Positions 32,933-41,863 of a stretch of 42,127 nucleotides of DNA are shown here, piece after piece. The notes under the pieces were generated by a model. That model was given only the letters and a program-made list of their open reading frames with translations. It had not been told where the DNA came from and did no database searches. Origin of the DNA: Burkholderiales bacterium (lineage in GTDB: Bacteria; Pseudomonadota; Gammaproteobacteria; Burkholderiales; JAHFRG01); the NCBI GenBank assembly GCA_035518095.1, contig DATIXX010000069.1:1-42127 (forward strand), in the 5' to 3' direction. Both the position numbers and the translations under genes were made by a program. Numbering within the stretch: position 1 is the stretch's first letter; the number at the start of each line of letters is the position of its first letter.

Positions 32933-33985
32933 TGTCAAACTCCTTGGCCTCGAGAAACCTAAATCCACGTTGCAAATTGAACGTACGGCTCGTCTATGCA
33001 GGCTGCAAGATACACTATGGCGTCTCCGGGTGCTACTGCGAGGGGATTACCGCCAACTAAAAAATCGTCGGGGGCGTCTGTAGTAGCCGCGACTTGGATA
33101 GGCACAGCGTCCGCGCTCAGTTGGCCGATCGCCATGGTCACAATAAATCGTTCATGGGAATCGGCGTATCGGACGGCACGTTCGCAACCAACGTTGCCGT
33201 ATGCGCCAGCGATCGTGCCGGGTTCATTGCTCCCAGCACGCCGTTCATATTGGTATCCTCGGTGCCAATCGGTGCTTAAACGTCATCTCGACTCCGTATT
33301 TATGGCCGCACCGCCGAAAGCGATTTACCTCAATTTTCACCCCAACGGCAACAGCGCGTTCCGTTAGGCAAAACCGGCGAATCCTCTCCCGTGGCATATG
33401 CGGGCCTTTAAAATCGCTTGATCAATAGGGGAACAGCAATATCTGTGCCTGGAATTGCATGTGTTATGGCCGCAAAAGGTAGGTTGGAAGTGTGTTCCCC
33501 CAACTTGCCGCAGACGTTTAACCTGTGCCAGACGGGGGAAAACGAGCCGTTCCTGCACCGCCCGGATTTTCCCTCGATGCGGGCCGTGTGGGGTTCTATA
33601 TTAGACTACCCGATAGATTCAGACTCGCTGTAATCTACGCTTTTGGCAGGTAACTGACCGTTCTTCAAAGTTCGCTTCCCGACCCAAGTCATACAGTCAA
33701 CCTGATGGCGGGCCAACATTTACGCCCTGGACATTCGATCTCGTTTAACCACGATTGGGCCGACCCTTATCTGATTCAAAAGAGTTGTCCCGGCCGGTAT
33801 TCGGTGGATTTGTCCCGTGTCGCGATTGCCCGCCCGTTGGTGGTTGCGATCGGAAGCGGGGGCGAAACGGTTGCCGCTGCCTTGTGAGTCGTGTTCTTAG
33901 ATAGCGTCTGCGCTTGCCACCGTTGATGAAAGCGAAAACGGATAAGCCGCCAAGGTCGCAATAGTTTCTCGGTCAACTCACGTTT
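32933..33985. other. Long non-coding stretch with two doubtful small frames
   Basis: Minus-strand frames (about 33249-33139, with GAGG eight bases before an ATG, and 33141-32959) abut just upstream of the prepilin gene as TGACCATG. The second encodes VAATTDAPDDFLVGG and a YLAACIDEPYVQF end. No family recognised; they could be a decayed gene or real mini-genes. Nothing is seen from 33300 to 33985. Confidence 0.25.
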
Positions 33986-34249
33986 TCAGTTGGAAATGGC
34001 GGGCATTTCAAGAAACACGTAAATCAATACCATCATGGCAATTCCGACGCCCAAATAAGTGCTGCACAGAATCCAAAACCAGATGGGTTCCTCGTCGCGG
34101 CGAACGAAGCGGTAATACCTCCGCTCGCCGTCTACCGTTCCGTAGCTTTTGGTGATGACCTTTCCGAGGATGATACCTGACATTCCCCAGGCAACCATGC
34201 CGACAGCCACGAGAATGCCGAGGCCTAGCAAAAACGTCGATGAGATCAT
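33986..34249 (-). CDS. Small two-helix membrane protein, unknown
   Basis: The ATG at 34249 has GGGGAG five bases upstream and gives 87 residues. Helix one is STFLLGLGILVAVGMVAWG; a charged middle follows (KSYGTVDGERRYYRFVRRDEEP); helix two is IWFWILCSTYLGVGIAMMVL. A longer frame to 34270 only adds six residues. I recognise no family. It stands alone between two long non-coding regions. Confidence 0.7.
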   Translation of the reverse strand: MISSTFLLGLGILVAVGMVAWGMSGIILGKVITKSYGTVDGERRYYRFVRRDEEPIWFWILCSTYLGVGIAMMVLIYVFLEMPAISN

Positions 34250-34808
34250 GAAACTCCCCAAATTTATCACTGCTATGGATAATCCGTTCCAATTACTTTT
34301 TAGACGCCGTGCCTGCTCGATAACGGTTCCGTGCAGATATTCTCCGCTCGTTATTCACCATTTCGAACCGGCGGCGCAAATTATCGGTTTTGGTCCAAAC
34401 CCGAGGCGCGCAACGCACTGCTTCCGACCCAAAGTGATCATGGTCACAATCCGGCACAACTTGCCAACTATCGCATCGACACTGCCGTCGAGAATACAGT
34501 ATTCTTGATCCAGGATCCTGGCTCGCTTGCGGACTGACTCGTGGAGCACGACGCGCTCCCGCAAATGACGGCAACGCGAATTAACGTTCCCACGCTGACA
34601 AAATCGTCTCACGGCTTGGGGTCGATCTGGAAAAAATATAATCGAAGTTTCATGAATTCAGCTGCACAACTTTTCCCAAACATGGAAATAATTTCGACGA
34701 TCTTGGCGAAAAGCCAAACTCAAATTGAGTCGCGATACCGCTCAATCCGGTGCGCCCACACTTCGCGCAGCTCCAATTCAAGTAATTCAATGGATCGGGG
34801 AGCGTTGC
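34250..34808. other. Non-coding stretch
   Basis: About 560 bp; no supported gene. Confidence 0.4.
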
Positions 34809-35564
34809 TCAGCGCCAATGTATGAGCCGTTTCTCGAGCGCGCCCGCAATTGCAAACAGGAGCAAGACGCAGGCCATGATAAGAAGGATAAGCGCCATCA
34901 TCAGCGCGGCATTGTACGTGCTCTGCGCGAAGGAGAGGAGGTACCCCAGGCCGCGCGTCGCAGCGACAAACTCGCCGACGCAGGCGCCGGTGAAGGCAAA
35001 GCCGACCGAGACCTTGAGATTGCCGAGAATCCAGGCGGTGATGGACGGTAGATAAACTTCGCGCAGCAGGACGGTGCGTCCACCGCCGAGCGTCGTCACG
35101 CGCTCGACGAGGCGCCGGTCGACTTCCTTGATGCCCGTGTACACGGTAAAGAACATGAGCACTGCAACGAGGATGAATGCAACAGCGACCTTCGAGCTGA
35201 GACCAATGCCGAGCCAGATGACGAACAGCGGGGCAAGGATGACGCGCGGGACGGCATTGAGAGACGTCATCACCGGCGCAAGCAGTTCCGCCAGGCGCGG
35301 CAGCAGCGCGGCTGCGGCGCCGAGAACGACTCCGACCGCTACACCAAGAGCGAGCCCCAGAAGCGCGGCCGAGAAAGTCGCCTCGAGGTGCGGCCAAATA
35401 CTGCCCTCGCTGAAGAGCGCGACAAGCGCGAGCCAGACCCGGCTGGGTGCCGGAAAATAAAGCGCATTCAAAAGACCGAGGCGCGCGCAGATTTCCCACA
35501 GAGCCAGGAAAAGGGCGAGCGCCACTGTTTGCCGCACGCTGGTTCTATTGAGTACGCTTTTCAT
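34809..35564 (-). CDS. ABC transporter permease (sulfonate/nitrate/taurine class)
   Basis: The 251-residue permease has six membrane segments and the BPD inner-membrane signature. LNAVPRVILAPLFVIWLGIG precedes the cytoplasmic EAA-like loop (ERVTTLGGGRTVLLREVYLP) that contacts the ATPase. It resembles SsuC/TauC/NrtB. The start overlaps the ATPase stop by four bases (ATGA), a strong sign of co-translation. It is the last gene of the operon. Confidence 0.92.
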   Translation of the reverse strand: MKSVLNRTSVRQTVALALFLALWEICARLGLLNALYFPAPSRVWLALVALFSEGSIWPHLEATFSAALLGLALGVAVGVVLGAAAALLPRLAELLAPVMTSLNAVPRVILAPLFVIWLGIGLSSKVAVAFILVAVLMFFTVYTGIKEVDRRLVERVTTLGGGRTVLLREVYLPSITAWILGNLKVSVGFAFTGACVGEFVAATRGLGYLLSFAQSTYNAALMMALILLIMACVLLLFAIAGALEKRLIHWR

Positions 35565-36319
35565 GCGCCGCCGGTCGGGTGCTGGCTCCCGACCTCTTCC
35601 GAAAGGTCATGCCAAAGTCGTGCGAGGAGCGGCGCGAAAGACGGATGTGCGCGCGCCGCGATGAGATCGCGCGGCCGCGGGATGGGCACCGGATAGCGCT
35701 GCCGGATGCGTGCCCGGGGCCCGCGCGAGAGGAGATAGACGACATCGGAAAGGACCTGCGCCTCTTCCAGATCGTGGGTTACCAGAAGGATGGTGATCCG
35801 CTGGTCCTCTACGAGCGCAAGAAGATCCTCGGTGACGCGATGGCGCACGATTGCGTCAAGCGACGCAAAAGGCTCGTCCATTAGGAGCAATCGCGGCCGC
35901 AGCGCCAGCACCTGGGCGAGCGCGACGCGCTTTCTCTGCCCTCCGCTCAGGGAACGCGGATAACGCGGGCCGAGTCCGTGCAGCCCGAGCCGTTCGAGCC
36001 AGAAATCCGCCTCCGCTTCAGCCTCGCCGCGTGCTTTGCCGCGGATGCGCAATCCGAGGCACACGTTCTCGCGCGCCGTTCGCCACGGAAGCAGCGCATC
36101 GTCCTGAAACAAGATGCCGACTTCATGGGAGGGAATGCCAAGCTCGACCGTGCCGGCGCTATAGCGCTGTAGGCCCATGATAGCGCGCAGGACGCTGCTC
36201 TTTCCCGAGCCCGAAGGACCCACCAGGCTGACGAATTGCCCTTGTTCTACCGCGATGCTGGCGTCTTCGAGTACCGGCTCGTCACCGTAGGATAACGTGA
36301 GGTTGGAGACCTCAAGCAC
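35561..36319 (-). CDS. ABC transporter ATP-binding protein (sulfonate/nitrate/taurine class)
   Basis: The 252-residue ATPase has Walker A GPSGSGKSS (34-42), Q-loop FQDDALLPWRT, signature LSGGQRKR (124-131), Walker B LLLMDEPFASLD (144-155) and a switch His in LLVTHDLEEA. It resembles SsuB/TauB. It starts with GTG immediately after the TGA of the binding-protein gene, and its stop overlaps the permease ATG. The LPWRT sequence after the Q-loop is characteristic of this subclass. Confidence 0.95.
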   Translation of the reverse strand: MLEVSNLTLSYGDEPVLEDASIAVEQGQFVSLVGPSGSGKSSVLRAIMGLQRYSAGTVELGIPSHEVGILFQDDALLPWRTARENVCLGLRIRGKARGEAEAEADFWLERLGLHGLGPRYPRSLSGGQRKRVALAQVLALRPRLLLMDEPFASLDAIVRHRVTEDLLALVEDQRITILLVTHDLEEAQVLSDVVYLLSRGPRARIRQRYPVPIPRPRDLIAARAHPSFAPLLARLWHDLSEEVGSQHPTGGA

Positions 36320-37396
36320 TCAGCTTCCACTGACTGAGAGGTCGAGAATGCTTTCGGCCTTGACGTCCGACTTGAGAAGCCCGCTGATTTTCAAGGACTG
36401 GGCAACGCGGTCGCACGCCGCAACATTAATGGCGACCTGCGTTGGATAGAGCGAGTGCCGGTATCGGTCGACGATCGTGGCGAACTCGTTCATGTCGGCA
36501 CCTGCGGTAAGCGCGCGCGGCAGCGCGGCGACGAGTTCGTTCGCCGGCACGCTTTGAACGCGCTGAAGCCCGCGCTGGAGTGCGCGGGCGAGGGCGGCCA
36601 TCTCTTTCTTGCGGGCTTCAATCTCACTGGCCCGCACGGCGACGCCCATGAATTCGTACGGGCCGCCCAGATACTTCTCCGAATCGGCGAGCAGCATGAA
36701 GTTGACGAGTACGCGGCTTCCGGCCTTGACGGCGCGGTCCAGCGCCGGCTCCTGCACCATGCCGGCATCGATTTGACCGAGGCGCAAGGCTTCGGAAATG
36801 TTCGGGCCAAGCGTGGCGAACTGGACCTTTGCCGAATCGGCGCCCGCCTTGGCAAGCAGGTAGAGTACAAGTGCGTGATCAGCATTACCCAGTGCCGAAA
36901 CGCCGACCGTGTGCCCTTCGAGCTTCTTCAAGTCAACGATCTCCGCGGCGCGGTGCGGCGCAGTCACCAGCGCAAACAACGGCAACCGCCCGGTCGACGC
37001 GAAGCGCCTAATGTTGGCGCCATGCGCGTAAGCCTGAAGCGCGACGTCGAACGCGGTAGCGGCGTAGTCAACCGCGCCGCCAACGAGCGCCTGCATCGCG
37101 GCGTTGCCGCCGCGCGCATAGACGAGCTCGACCTCGAGTCCTTCGTCACGAAAGAAGCCCGCCGAGCGTGTCGTTTCATAGGGAATCACGCAGAGGAGCT
37201 GACTGCAGAACGCGAGCTTGACGTGCTTAAGTTCGGGGGCGGCGCGCACACCGCGCATCGCCAGCGAAGCGACGAGCGCCGCGACGCCCTTCAGGACTCC
37301 GCGTCGCGACACTTCCGCGTCGCGATCAATTTTTTGCAGGGCGCCCGACGGTGTGACGTCCGCACCCGCGACCCATTTTTTCTCGCAACATCCCAT
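36320..37396 (-). CDS. ABC transporter substrate-binding protein (SsuA/THI5-like)
   Basis: The 358-residue protein has a Tat-like signal (SRRGVLKGVAALVASLAMRG, ~31-50) after an odd polar leader of about 30 residues. An SsuA/THI5-like binding fold follows: HVKLAFCSQLLCVIPYETTRSAGFFRDEGLEVEL and GGAVDYAATAFDVALQA. Such proteins bind sulfonates, nitrate, thiamine precursors or similar anions; the ligand is not clear. The promoter and first ~36 codons are related to those of the SGNH gene upstream. It heads the operon with the ATPase and permease. Confidence 0.88.
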   Translation of the reverse strand: MGCCEKKWVAGADVTPSGALQKIDRDAEVSRRGVLKGVAALVASLAMRGVRAAPELKHVKLAFCSQLLCVIPYETTRSAGFFRDEGLEVELVYARGGNAAMQALVGGAVDYAATAFDVALQAYAHGANIRRFASTGRLPLFALVTAPHRAAEIVDLKKLEGHTVGVSALGNADHALVLYLLAKAGADSAKVQFATLGPNISEALRLGQIDAGMVQEPALDRAVKAGSRVLVNFMLLADSEKYLGGPYEFMGVAVRASEIEARKKEMAALARALQRGLQRVQSVPANELVAALPRALTAGADMNEFATIVDRYRHSLYPTQVAINVAACDRVAQSLKISGLLKSDVKAESILDLSVSGS

Positions 37397-37640
37397 TTTT
37401 GAATTTTGAAAAAACCTGGAAAAAGCACGGTACCGCCATCATGTGATGATGTCAAATATCGCAGATTACAAATTTCGAGCTCGATCGCAGACAAAGCGAC
37501 CGGGGTCGCGTGCTTGGTTTTTTGGCATTCGGGAGTAATTCAACGCGCTCGTTGCTCGTTACATCCATCATTGCTTCGTGATCAATACACATTCTTATCG
37601 TAGAATTCTTCCTCGCAGATAACGTTACTCTCGATCACGG
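37327..37640 (-). repeat. Promoter-leader direct repeat, copy 1 (deleted form)
   Basis: Aligns with 38701-39152. Shared blocks are the first codons of the downstream gene, the ATGGGATG start, the promoter, a degenerate Lys-rich mini-gene start (ATGCCAAAA) and the 3' end of the small membrane-protein gene (GTGATCGAG, TACGATAAGAATG, GAATGTGTATTGA). About 140 bp of the Lys-rich gene are missing here. Confidence 0.8.
37427..37455 (-). promoter_or_regulatory. Promoter of the ABC operon
   Basis: On the minus strand TTGACA (37455-37450), 17 bp, then TACCGT (37432-37427). The spacer contains the inverted repeat CATCAT-GTG-ATGATG (37437-37451), a possible operator. Transcription would start about 25 bp before the binding-protein ATG. 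Confidence 0.65.
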
Positions 37641-38764
37641 TTCATTCCCTGGCGAGTTTCTTGAGGTCGGGAAAATGGTTGCCGGGCTTCGGCCTTCGCA
37701 AGCCGTGAGGAGACCGCCCTGAAGACAAGATCGTGGCCCTCGCGGGACAAATGGATCCCATCGGCGTAGAGAAAGAGATCTTTGCTCGGTCGCGCGCTCG
37801 CGGCGAATGTGTCGTAGAGATCGAGCGTCGGGATGCCCAGCGCGCGGAGCTTGCTGTCTAGCAATCGTTGTGGAGCGAGGTCTTTTGCGTCTCTCTGCCG
37901 GACCTGGTACTCGTAGGGCAGGACGACAACGAGGAACGGGATCCCTGCCTTCTTCAGTAGAGCATGGGTCTCGCCCAACACTTCGACCGTCTGCCGAAAG
38001 GCGGGGTTTGCGGCATTATAATAGGCGAAGTCATTCAAAAAATAGGTCTTGCTCCGGTCCGCGAGGATGCCCTTCATGAGCATGTAGAGCTTCGAATGGC
38101 GACGAAGCAAGCCGAGCACCTCCTCCGAAAGGGGCACGGGGCCGGCCGGAAGCTGAAATCGAGGCGCCGGGTCATTGAGACAGTAGAACAGGATAACCAG
38201 GCTCGGCGGCGTCGGCTTTGCGAGAAACTCTTTGACCACTTCGAGGTAGTCCCCGACGCTATACCCTATAACCGCGCTGTTCCAGATCTTGATTGCCGGA
38301 TGCGCCGCTTGCAGTTTGCCGGCGAAGGTGTCCTTCGCAGCCACGCCAACACCGAACGCAACCGAGTCGCCGAGCAACAGCCACGATGGGCCGGTTACAC
38401 TCGCACCGCCTTGGAGATCGCGGTATCCAAACCGGTCGATCTTCACCGACTCCCCGAACACGACTCCGGAGGCTCCTGGACGCCAACGGACAAGGCTCCC
38501 ACCGGGGGCAGGCGGAAGCAAGAGAGATCGCTCCGCGTCCTGGAAGTTGATGTGTGGAAACGACCAACGGACGAGGAACTCCACGGCGACAAGCAGGACG
38601 GAAACCATCACCACGAGATATACAGCAAAACCTAGCCATCTCAGCAAACGCAGAGGCGCCCCGTCCTTTAAGATGCTGCGGCGAAACGCCCCTGTCGTCA
38701 CGTCAATCTTTTGCGGGGCGGCCGGCTGAGTACGTTGCTTTTGATCCACTTTTCCTGGTGGCAT
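37625..38764 (-). CDS. Membrane-anchored SGNH-type hydrolase
   Basis: From the ATG at 38764 the protein has 379 residues. A single membrane helix spans ~43-65 after a polar N-terminus with FRRSILK. The extracytoplasmic SGNH domain follows, with block I LLLGDSVAFG (Ser134), block III FYCLND (Asn197) and block V DGIHLSREGH (Asp335, His338). These enzymes are esterases or O-acetyl transferases/deacetylases on glycans. The start is the second ATG in ATGGGATG; the first ATG opens a different frame that stops after 23 codons. The last codons (NRDRE) and stop lie inside repeat copy 1. Confidence 0.83.
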   Translation of the reverse strand: MPPGKVDQKQRTQPAAPQKIDVTTGAFRRSILKDGAPLRLLRWLGFAVYLVVMVSVLLVAVEFLVRWSFPHINFQDAERSLLLPPAPGGSLVRWRPGASGVVFGESVKIDRFGYRDLQGGASVTGPSWLLLGDSVAFGVGVAAKDTFAGKLQAAHPAIKIWNSAVIGYSVGDYLEVVKEFLAKPTPPSLVILFYCLNDPAPRFQLPAGPVPLSEEVLGLLRRHSKLYMLMKGILADRSKTYFLNDFAYYNAANPAFRQTVEVLGETHALLKKAGIPFLVVVLPYEYQVRQRDAKDLAPQRLLDSKLRALGIPTLDLYDTFAASARPSKDLFLYADGIHLSREGHDLVFRAVSSRLAKAEARQPFSRPQETRQGMNRDRE

Positions 38765-38798
38765 CCCATATTCGCATTTAAAAAAACTTGGAACGAAC

Positions 38799-38827
38799 AC
38801 GGTACCGCCGCAATGCGATGATTTCAA
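38799..38827 (-). promoter_or_regulatory. Promoter of the SGNH gene
   Basis: On the minus strand TTGAAA (38827-38822), 17 bp, then TACCGT (38804-38799), aligned base for base with the ABC-operon promoter. The inverted repeat in the spacer of copy 1 is not kept here. Confidence 0.6.
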
Positions 38828-38908
38828 ACATTGAATATGGCAATTGTCAAGCTCGATCGAAAACGAAGCAACCTGGCAGACGATTTCACGGTTTGCTTGG
38901 AAAAACAG

Positions 38909-39040
38909 CTAGGAGGTTACTTTTTTTGGAGCGTCGGTACTGACCTTCTTGACGTTTTGCTTCCTCAGCTTCTTGGCTCGCTTGGCCAGCACCGCGAGGT
39001 GTTTCTTTGCTTTTTGCCGCATGCGCCTGGTTTTTAGCAT
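38909..39040 (-). CDS. Small Lys/Arg-rich protein (43 residues)
   Basis: ATG at 39040, stop TAG at 38909. The peptide is strongly basic: MLKTRRMRQKAKKHLAVLAK, then RAKKLRKQN and a Ser/Thr/Pro tail. It would form an amphipathic basic helix, like small nucleic-acid-binding proteins. It starts 11 bp after the stop of the membrane-protein gene, so the pair is probably one transcript. A degenerate version with an internal ~140-bp deletion lies in repeat copy 1 (start codon at 37532). The ribosome site is weak (GAG ten bases upstream). Confidence 0.5.
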   Translation of the reverse strand: MLKTRRMRQKAKKHLAVLAKRAKKLRKQNVKKVSTDAPKKVTS

Positions 39041-39051
39041 TCGGGAATGAC

Positions 39052-39390
39052 TCAACGGAACCTCCGGTCGTTACATTCGTCAGAACTTTGCGAATAACGG
39101 TCAATCTTATCGTAGGACACATCCTCGCGGGTCGCTTCGCCCTCAATTACGCGCCCGCCCGGCGGACGTTCGCGCATCTGCCGTCGCAGTTCACGCGTTT
39201 TCCACCACAAGTAGCCCCATGCGAGCAGCCCGGCGATCACCAGGATTGCAAACACCAGCAGTGAGAACATGAACGCCACGATCAGCAGCGCGGCAGCCAC
39301 CACATACGTGAGCACTTTGAGGCCTGGCGCATTTAAGTTGAAGCGCGTGCTGCTTGCAGTGTGTGTGGGCCGTTCCTCGTCTGTTTGCAT
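39052..39390 (-). CDS. Small membrane protein with VIEGE tail
   Basis: The 112-residue protein has a polar start (QTDEERPTHTASS), one long hydrophobic hairpin (VLTYVVAAALLIVAFMFSLLVFAILVIAGLLAWGYLWW, ~25-62) and a charged cytoplasmic tail (RELRRQMRERPPGGRVIEGEATREDVSYDKIDRY). Tails with VIEGE are seen in small proteobacterial membrane proteins of unknown role. A GGAA lies upstream of the ATG. Its 3' end is repeated, without the rest of the gene, at 37532-37640. Confidence 0.7.
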   Translation of the reverse strand: MQTDEERPTHTASSTRFNLNAPGLKVLTYVVAAALLIVAFMFSLLVFAILVIAGLLAWGYLWWKTRELRRQMRERPPGGRVIEGEATREDVSYDKIDRYSQSSDECNDRRFR

Positions 39391-39858
39391 TAAATTCCGT
39401 AATGGCGTTCACTGCGCAAATTATGCGTATTGTATATTTTATCGATTCGATGCGTACTGGGACAGTTCAGCTTGCCGCTGGGCAAATTTGGGATCGAATT
39501 TTGTCGCACTGCGGGCCAACGCGGTATCTCCACCTGCGTCGCCCTTAAAATTTGTCCCCGCATGCACACCAAATTCGACCATGGCTGGACACATTCTGTG
39601 TATTTGTCCTGATCTGATTTGACGGCGTATTATTTCGGACGTTCCATCAACGCATTCACTTCGTGTACGGCTAAAGAGCTGCCGGTTAGCTGCGGTGAAT
39701 GTATTACCAAATGAACTGACTGCTTGCATCTTGGTTTTATTTCCAAAGCGGCTCTTCACTCATCACAGAACAGTTAATCACGCGTTCCTTGATACCGAAC
39801 CGCTCGCAAATAGGGTCAGAATCGCCGAGAATCCATTTAACCACAATCTGAGATACCG
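39391..39858. other. Non-coding stretch with a possible ankyrin remnant
   Basis: Upstream of kup. On the minus strand (about 39500-39600) a frame reads MVEFGVHAGTNFKGDAGGDTALARSA, close to an ankyrin repeat (HGADVN.KD..GDTAL..A). No start, no second repeat; probably a decayed gene end. Confidence 0.35.
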
Positions 39859-41799
39859 ATGGCAACGGAATCAAAGGGAATCCAAGGGCGCGATGCCCAA
39901 AAAGAGGCGTTGAAACGCGCACCGCCGGCGACGCCCCACACTCAGTCCTTCGCGGTTCTTGCCGTTGCGGTGCTTGGCGTGGTTTACGGAGATATCGGCA
40001 CCAGTCCGATTTACGCGTTGCGGCAGTGTTTTGCCGGCAAGGATCCAATACTTGTCACGTCGGGCAATGTGCTGGGAGTACTCTCGCTGGTTTTCTGGAC
40101 GCTCATCTTGGTCATCTCGCTCAAGTACATGGTCTATGTGTTGCGCGCGGATAACCGCGGTGAAGGCGGCACCTTCGCGCTGCTGGCGTTACTTCGACCG
40201 GACCAGGATCAACGATGGCTACGCCGTGCGCTCATCCTGCTGGGAGTTATGGGGGCGTCGATGCTATACGGTGGCGCGATGATCACGCCTGCGATCTCGG
40301 TGCTGAGCGCGGTGGAAGGCCTGCAAGTTGCTGCGCCGAATCTGCATAACTACGTAATTCCAATTACCGTGGCGATTCTGATTCTGCTCTTCGCCGTACA
40401 GCGTCACGGAACCGCGACGGTAGGGGCAATTTTTGGTCCCTTAATGCTGATCTGGTTGGCCGTACTGGCCGCGCTTGGAATTCACGGCATTCTCCAAGCC
40501 CCCCAAGTATTACTCGCGATCAACCCGTGGTACGCGATCAAGTTCTTTCTAGCAAATGGTTTCACGGGCTATCTTATTCTCTACGCTGTTTTCCTTGTTA
40601 CTACGGGCGGTGAAGCATTATACGCGGATCTGGGCCATTTCGGCCGCCATCCCATTCGCAAAGTTTGGTTCGCTTTCGTACTTCCGGCGCTACTGATCAA
40701 TTACTTCGGACAAGGCGCGTTATTGATTGCCGCACCCTCAAAAAGCGTCCATCCCTTCTTTCATCTGGCTCCATCATGGGGCGTATACCCGCTGATCATT
40801 CTTGCCACAGCCGCGACCTGCATCGCGTCACAAGCAGTAATTACCGGCACCTACTCATTGACGCGTCAGGCCGTGCAACTCGGACTATTACCCGGGCTCA
40901 CCGTGGAACAAACCTCCGCCGACGCACGCGGACAGGTATATATGCCTGCCGTAAACTGGCTGCTGATGACGGCCGCCATCGGCTTGGTGCTTGCTTTTCG
41001 CACCTCCGGTAATTTGGCCGCAGCGTACGGTGTGGCGGTAAACTCCGCTATGGCAATCACGACGGTACTGACGTTCAACGTCGCGCGCGAGCGCCGGGGC
41101 TGGACCTTGCCCGCAGCGTTTGCTTTTCTACTGGGGTTTTTAGCGATTGATCTTGGGTTCCTGGGCTCCAATCTCTTCAAAATACCCGATGGCGGCTGGT
41201 TGCCCTTAGTGATCGGCGTGACGCTGTTCACCGTCATGACCACGTGGCGCAGGGGCGCGGGTCTTTTAGCCGAGCAGATCGCAAATACCACATCAAATCT
41301 GGAAACGTTCATCGGGCGCGTAACGGCCGAACGCATATCGCGCGTACCCGGCACTGCGGTATTTTTCACCGGGCGGTTGGAGCAGACCCCGCCGTCGCTG
41401 CAGCAGCTGGTGCGGCACACCGGTGTCTTGTTCAAGCGTGTGATCTTGGTGACGGTGGTAATTGAACCGTTGCCTACTATAAACCGCGAGGAACGCATCG
41501 AACTAAACAAGCTCGAGCACGGGTTCTACCGACTGGTGCTGCGCTATGGATTCATGCAGGGGCCAAACATTCCGTCGGAGCTGGCTGCCTGCGAGGAATT
41601 GGGACTCAAGCTCGATTTAAATCAAATACACTACTTCATTGGCCATGTGGATCTGCTGCCGGGTCGCAAGCGGGAAGGCATGGCACGCTGGCGCGATCGG
41701 CTTTTCGTTTGGATGGCGCGCAATACCCAGGATGCAACTGCCGCTTACCATATCCCCGCCGCTCAAACAATGAAGGTCGGATTACAGGTTGGAATCTGA
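39859..41799 (+). CDS. kup: Kup-type potassium:proton symporter
   Basis: The 646-residue protein is a Kup (HAK/KUP/KT) low-affinity K+ uptake carrier. The first ~450 residues hold twelve membrane helices, beginning with the signature VVYGDIGTSPIYALRQCF. Family blocks follow: DNRGEGGTFALLALL, YGGAMITPAISVLSAVEGL, LVTTGGEALYADLGHFGR and LINYFGQGALL. A cytoplasmic C-terminal domain follows (~460-646; RVPGTAVFFTGRLEQTPPSL). The length is usual for the family. The ribosome site is weak. It is convergent with the molbindin gene. Confidence 0.96.
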   Translation: MATESKGIQGRDAQKEALKRAPPATPHTQSFAVLAVAVLGVVYGDIGTSPIYALRQCFAGKDPILVTSGNVLGVLSLVFWTLILVISLKYMVYVLRADNRGEGGTFALLALLRPDQDQRWLRRALILLGVMGASMLYGGAMITPAISVLSAVEGLQVAAPNLHNYVIPITVAILILLFAVQRHGTATVGAIFGPLMLIWLAVLAALGIHGILQAPQVLLAINPWYAIKFFLANGFTGYLILYAVFLVTTGGEALYADLGHFGRHPIRKVWFAFVLPALLINYFGQGALLIAAPSKSVHPFFHLAPSWGVYPLIILATAATCIASQAVITGTYSLTRQAVQLGLLPGLTVEQTSADARGQVYMPAVNWLLMTAAIGLVLAFRTSGNLAAAYGVAVNSAMAITTVLTFNVARERRGWTLPAAFAFLLGFLAIDLGFLGSNLFKIPDGGWLPLVIGVTLFTVMTTWRRGAGLLAEQIANTTSNLETFIGRVTAERISRVPGTAVFFTGRLEQTPPSLQQLVRHTGVLFKRVILVTVVIEPLPTINREERIELNKLEHGFYRLVLRYGFMQGPNIPSELAACEELGLKLDLNQIHYFIGHVDLLPGRKREGMARWRDRLFVWMARNTQDATAAYHIPAAQTMKVGLQVGI

Positions 41800-41863
41800 A
41801 TTTTTTGTTGTATTCGTTAAAACGCCCATCCCCGTATCGGAACGGTCGTCGTCGCGATTTCGC

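Larger units (their letters stand above)
38701..39152 (-). repeat. Promoter-leader direct repeat, copy 2 (complete form)
   Basis: Contains the 3' end of the small membrane-protein gene, the complete Lys-rich mini-gene, the promoter and the first codons of the SGNH gene. Same order and orientation as 37327-37640. Confidence 0.8.
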
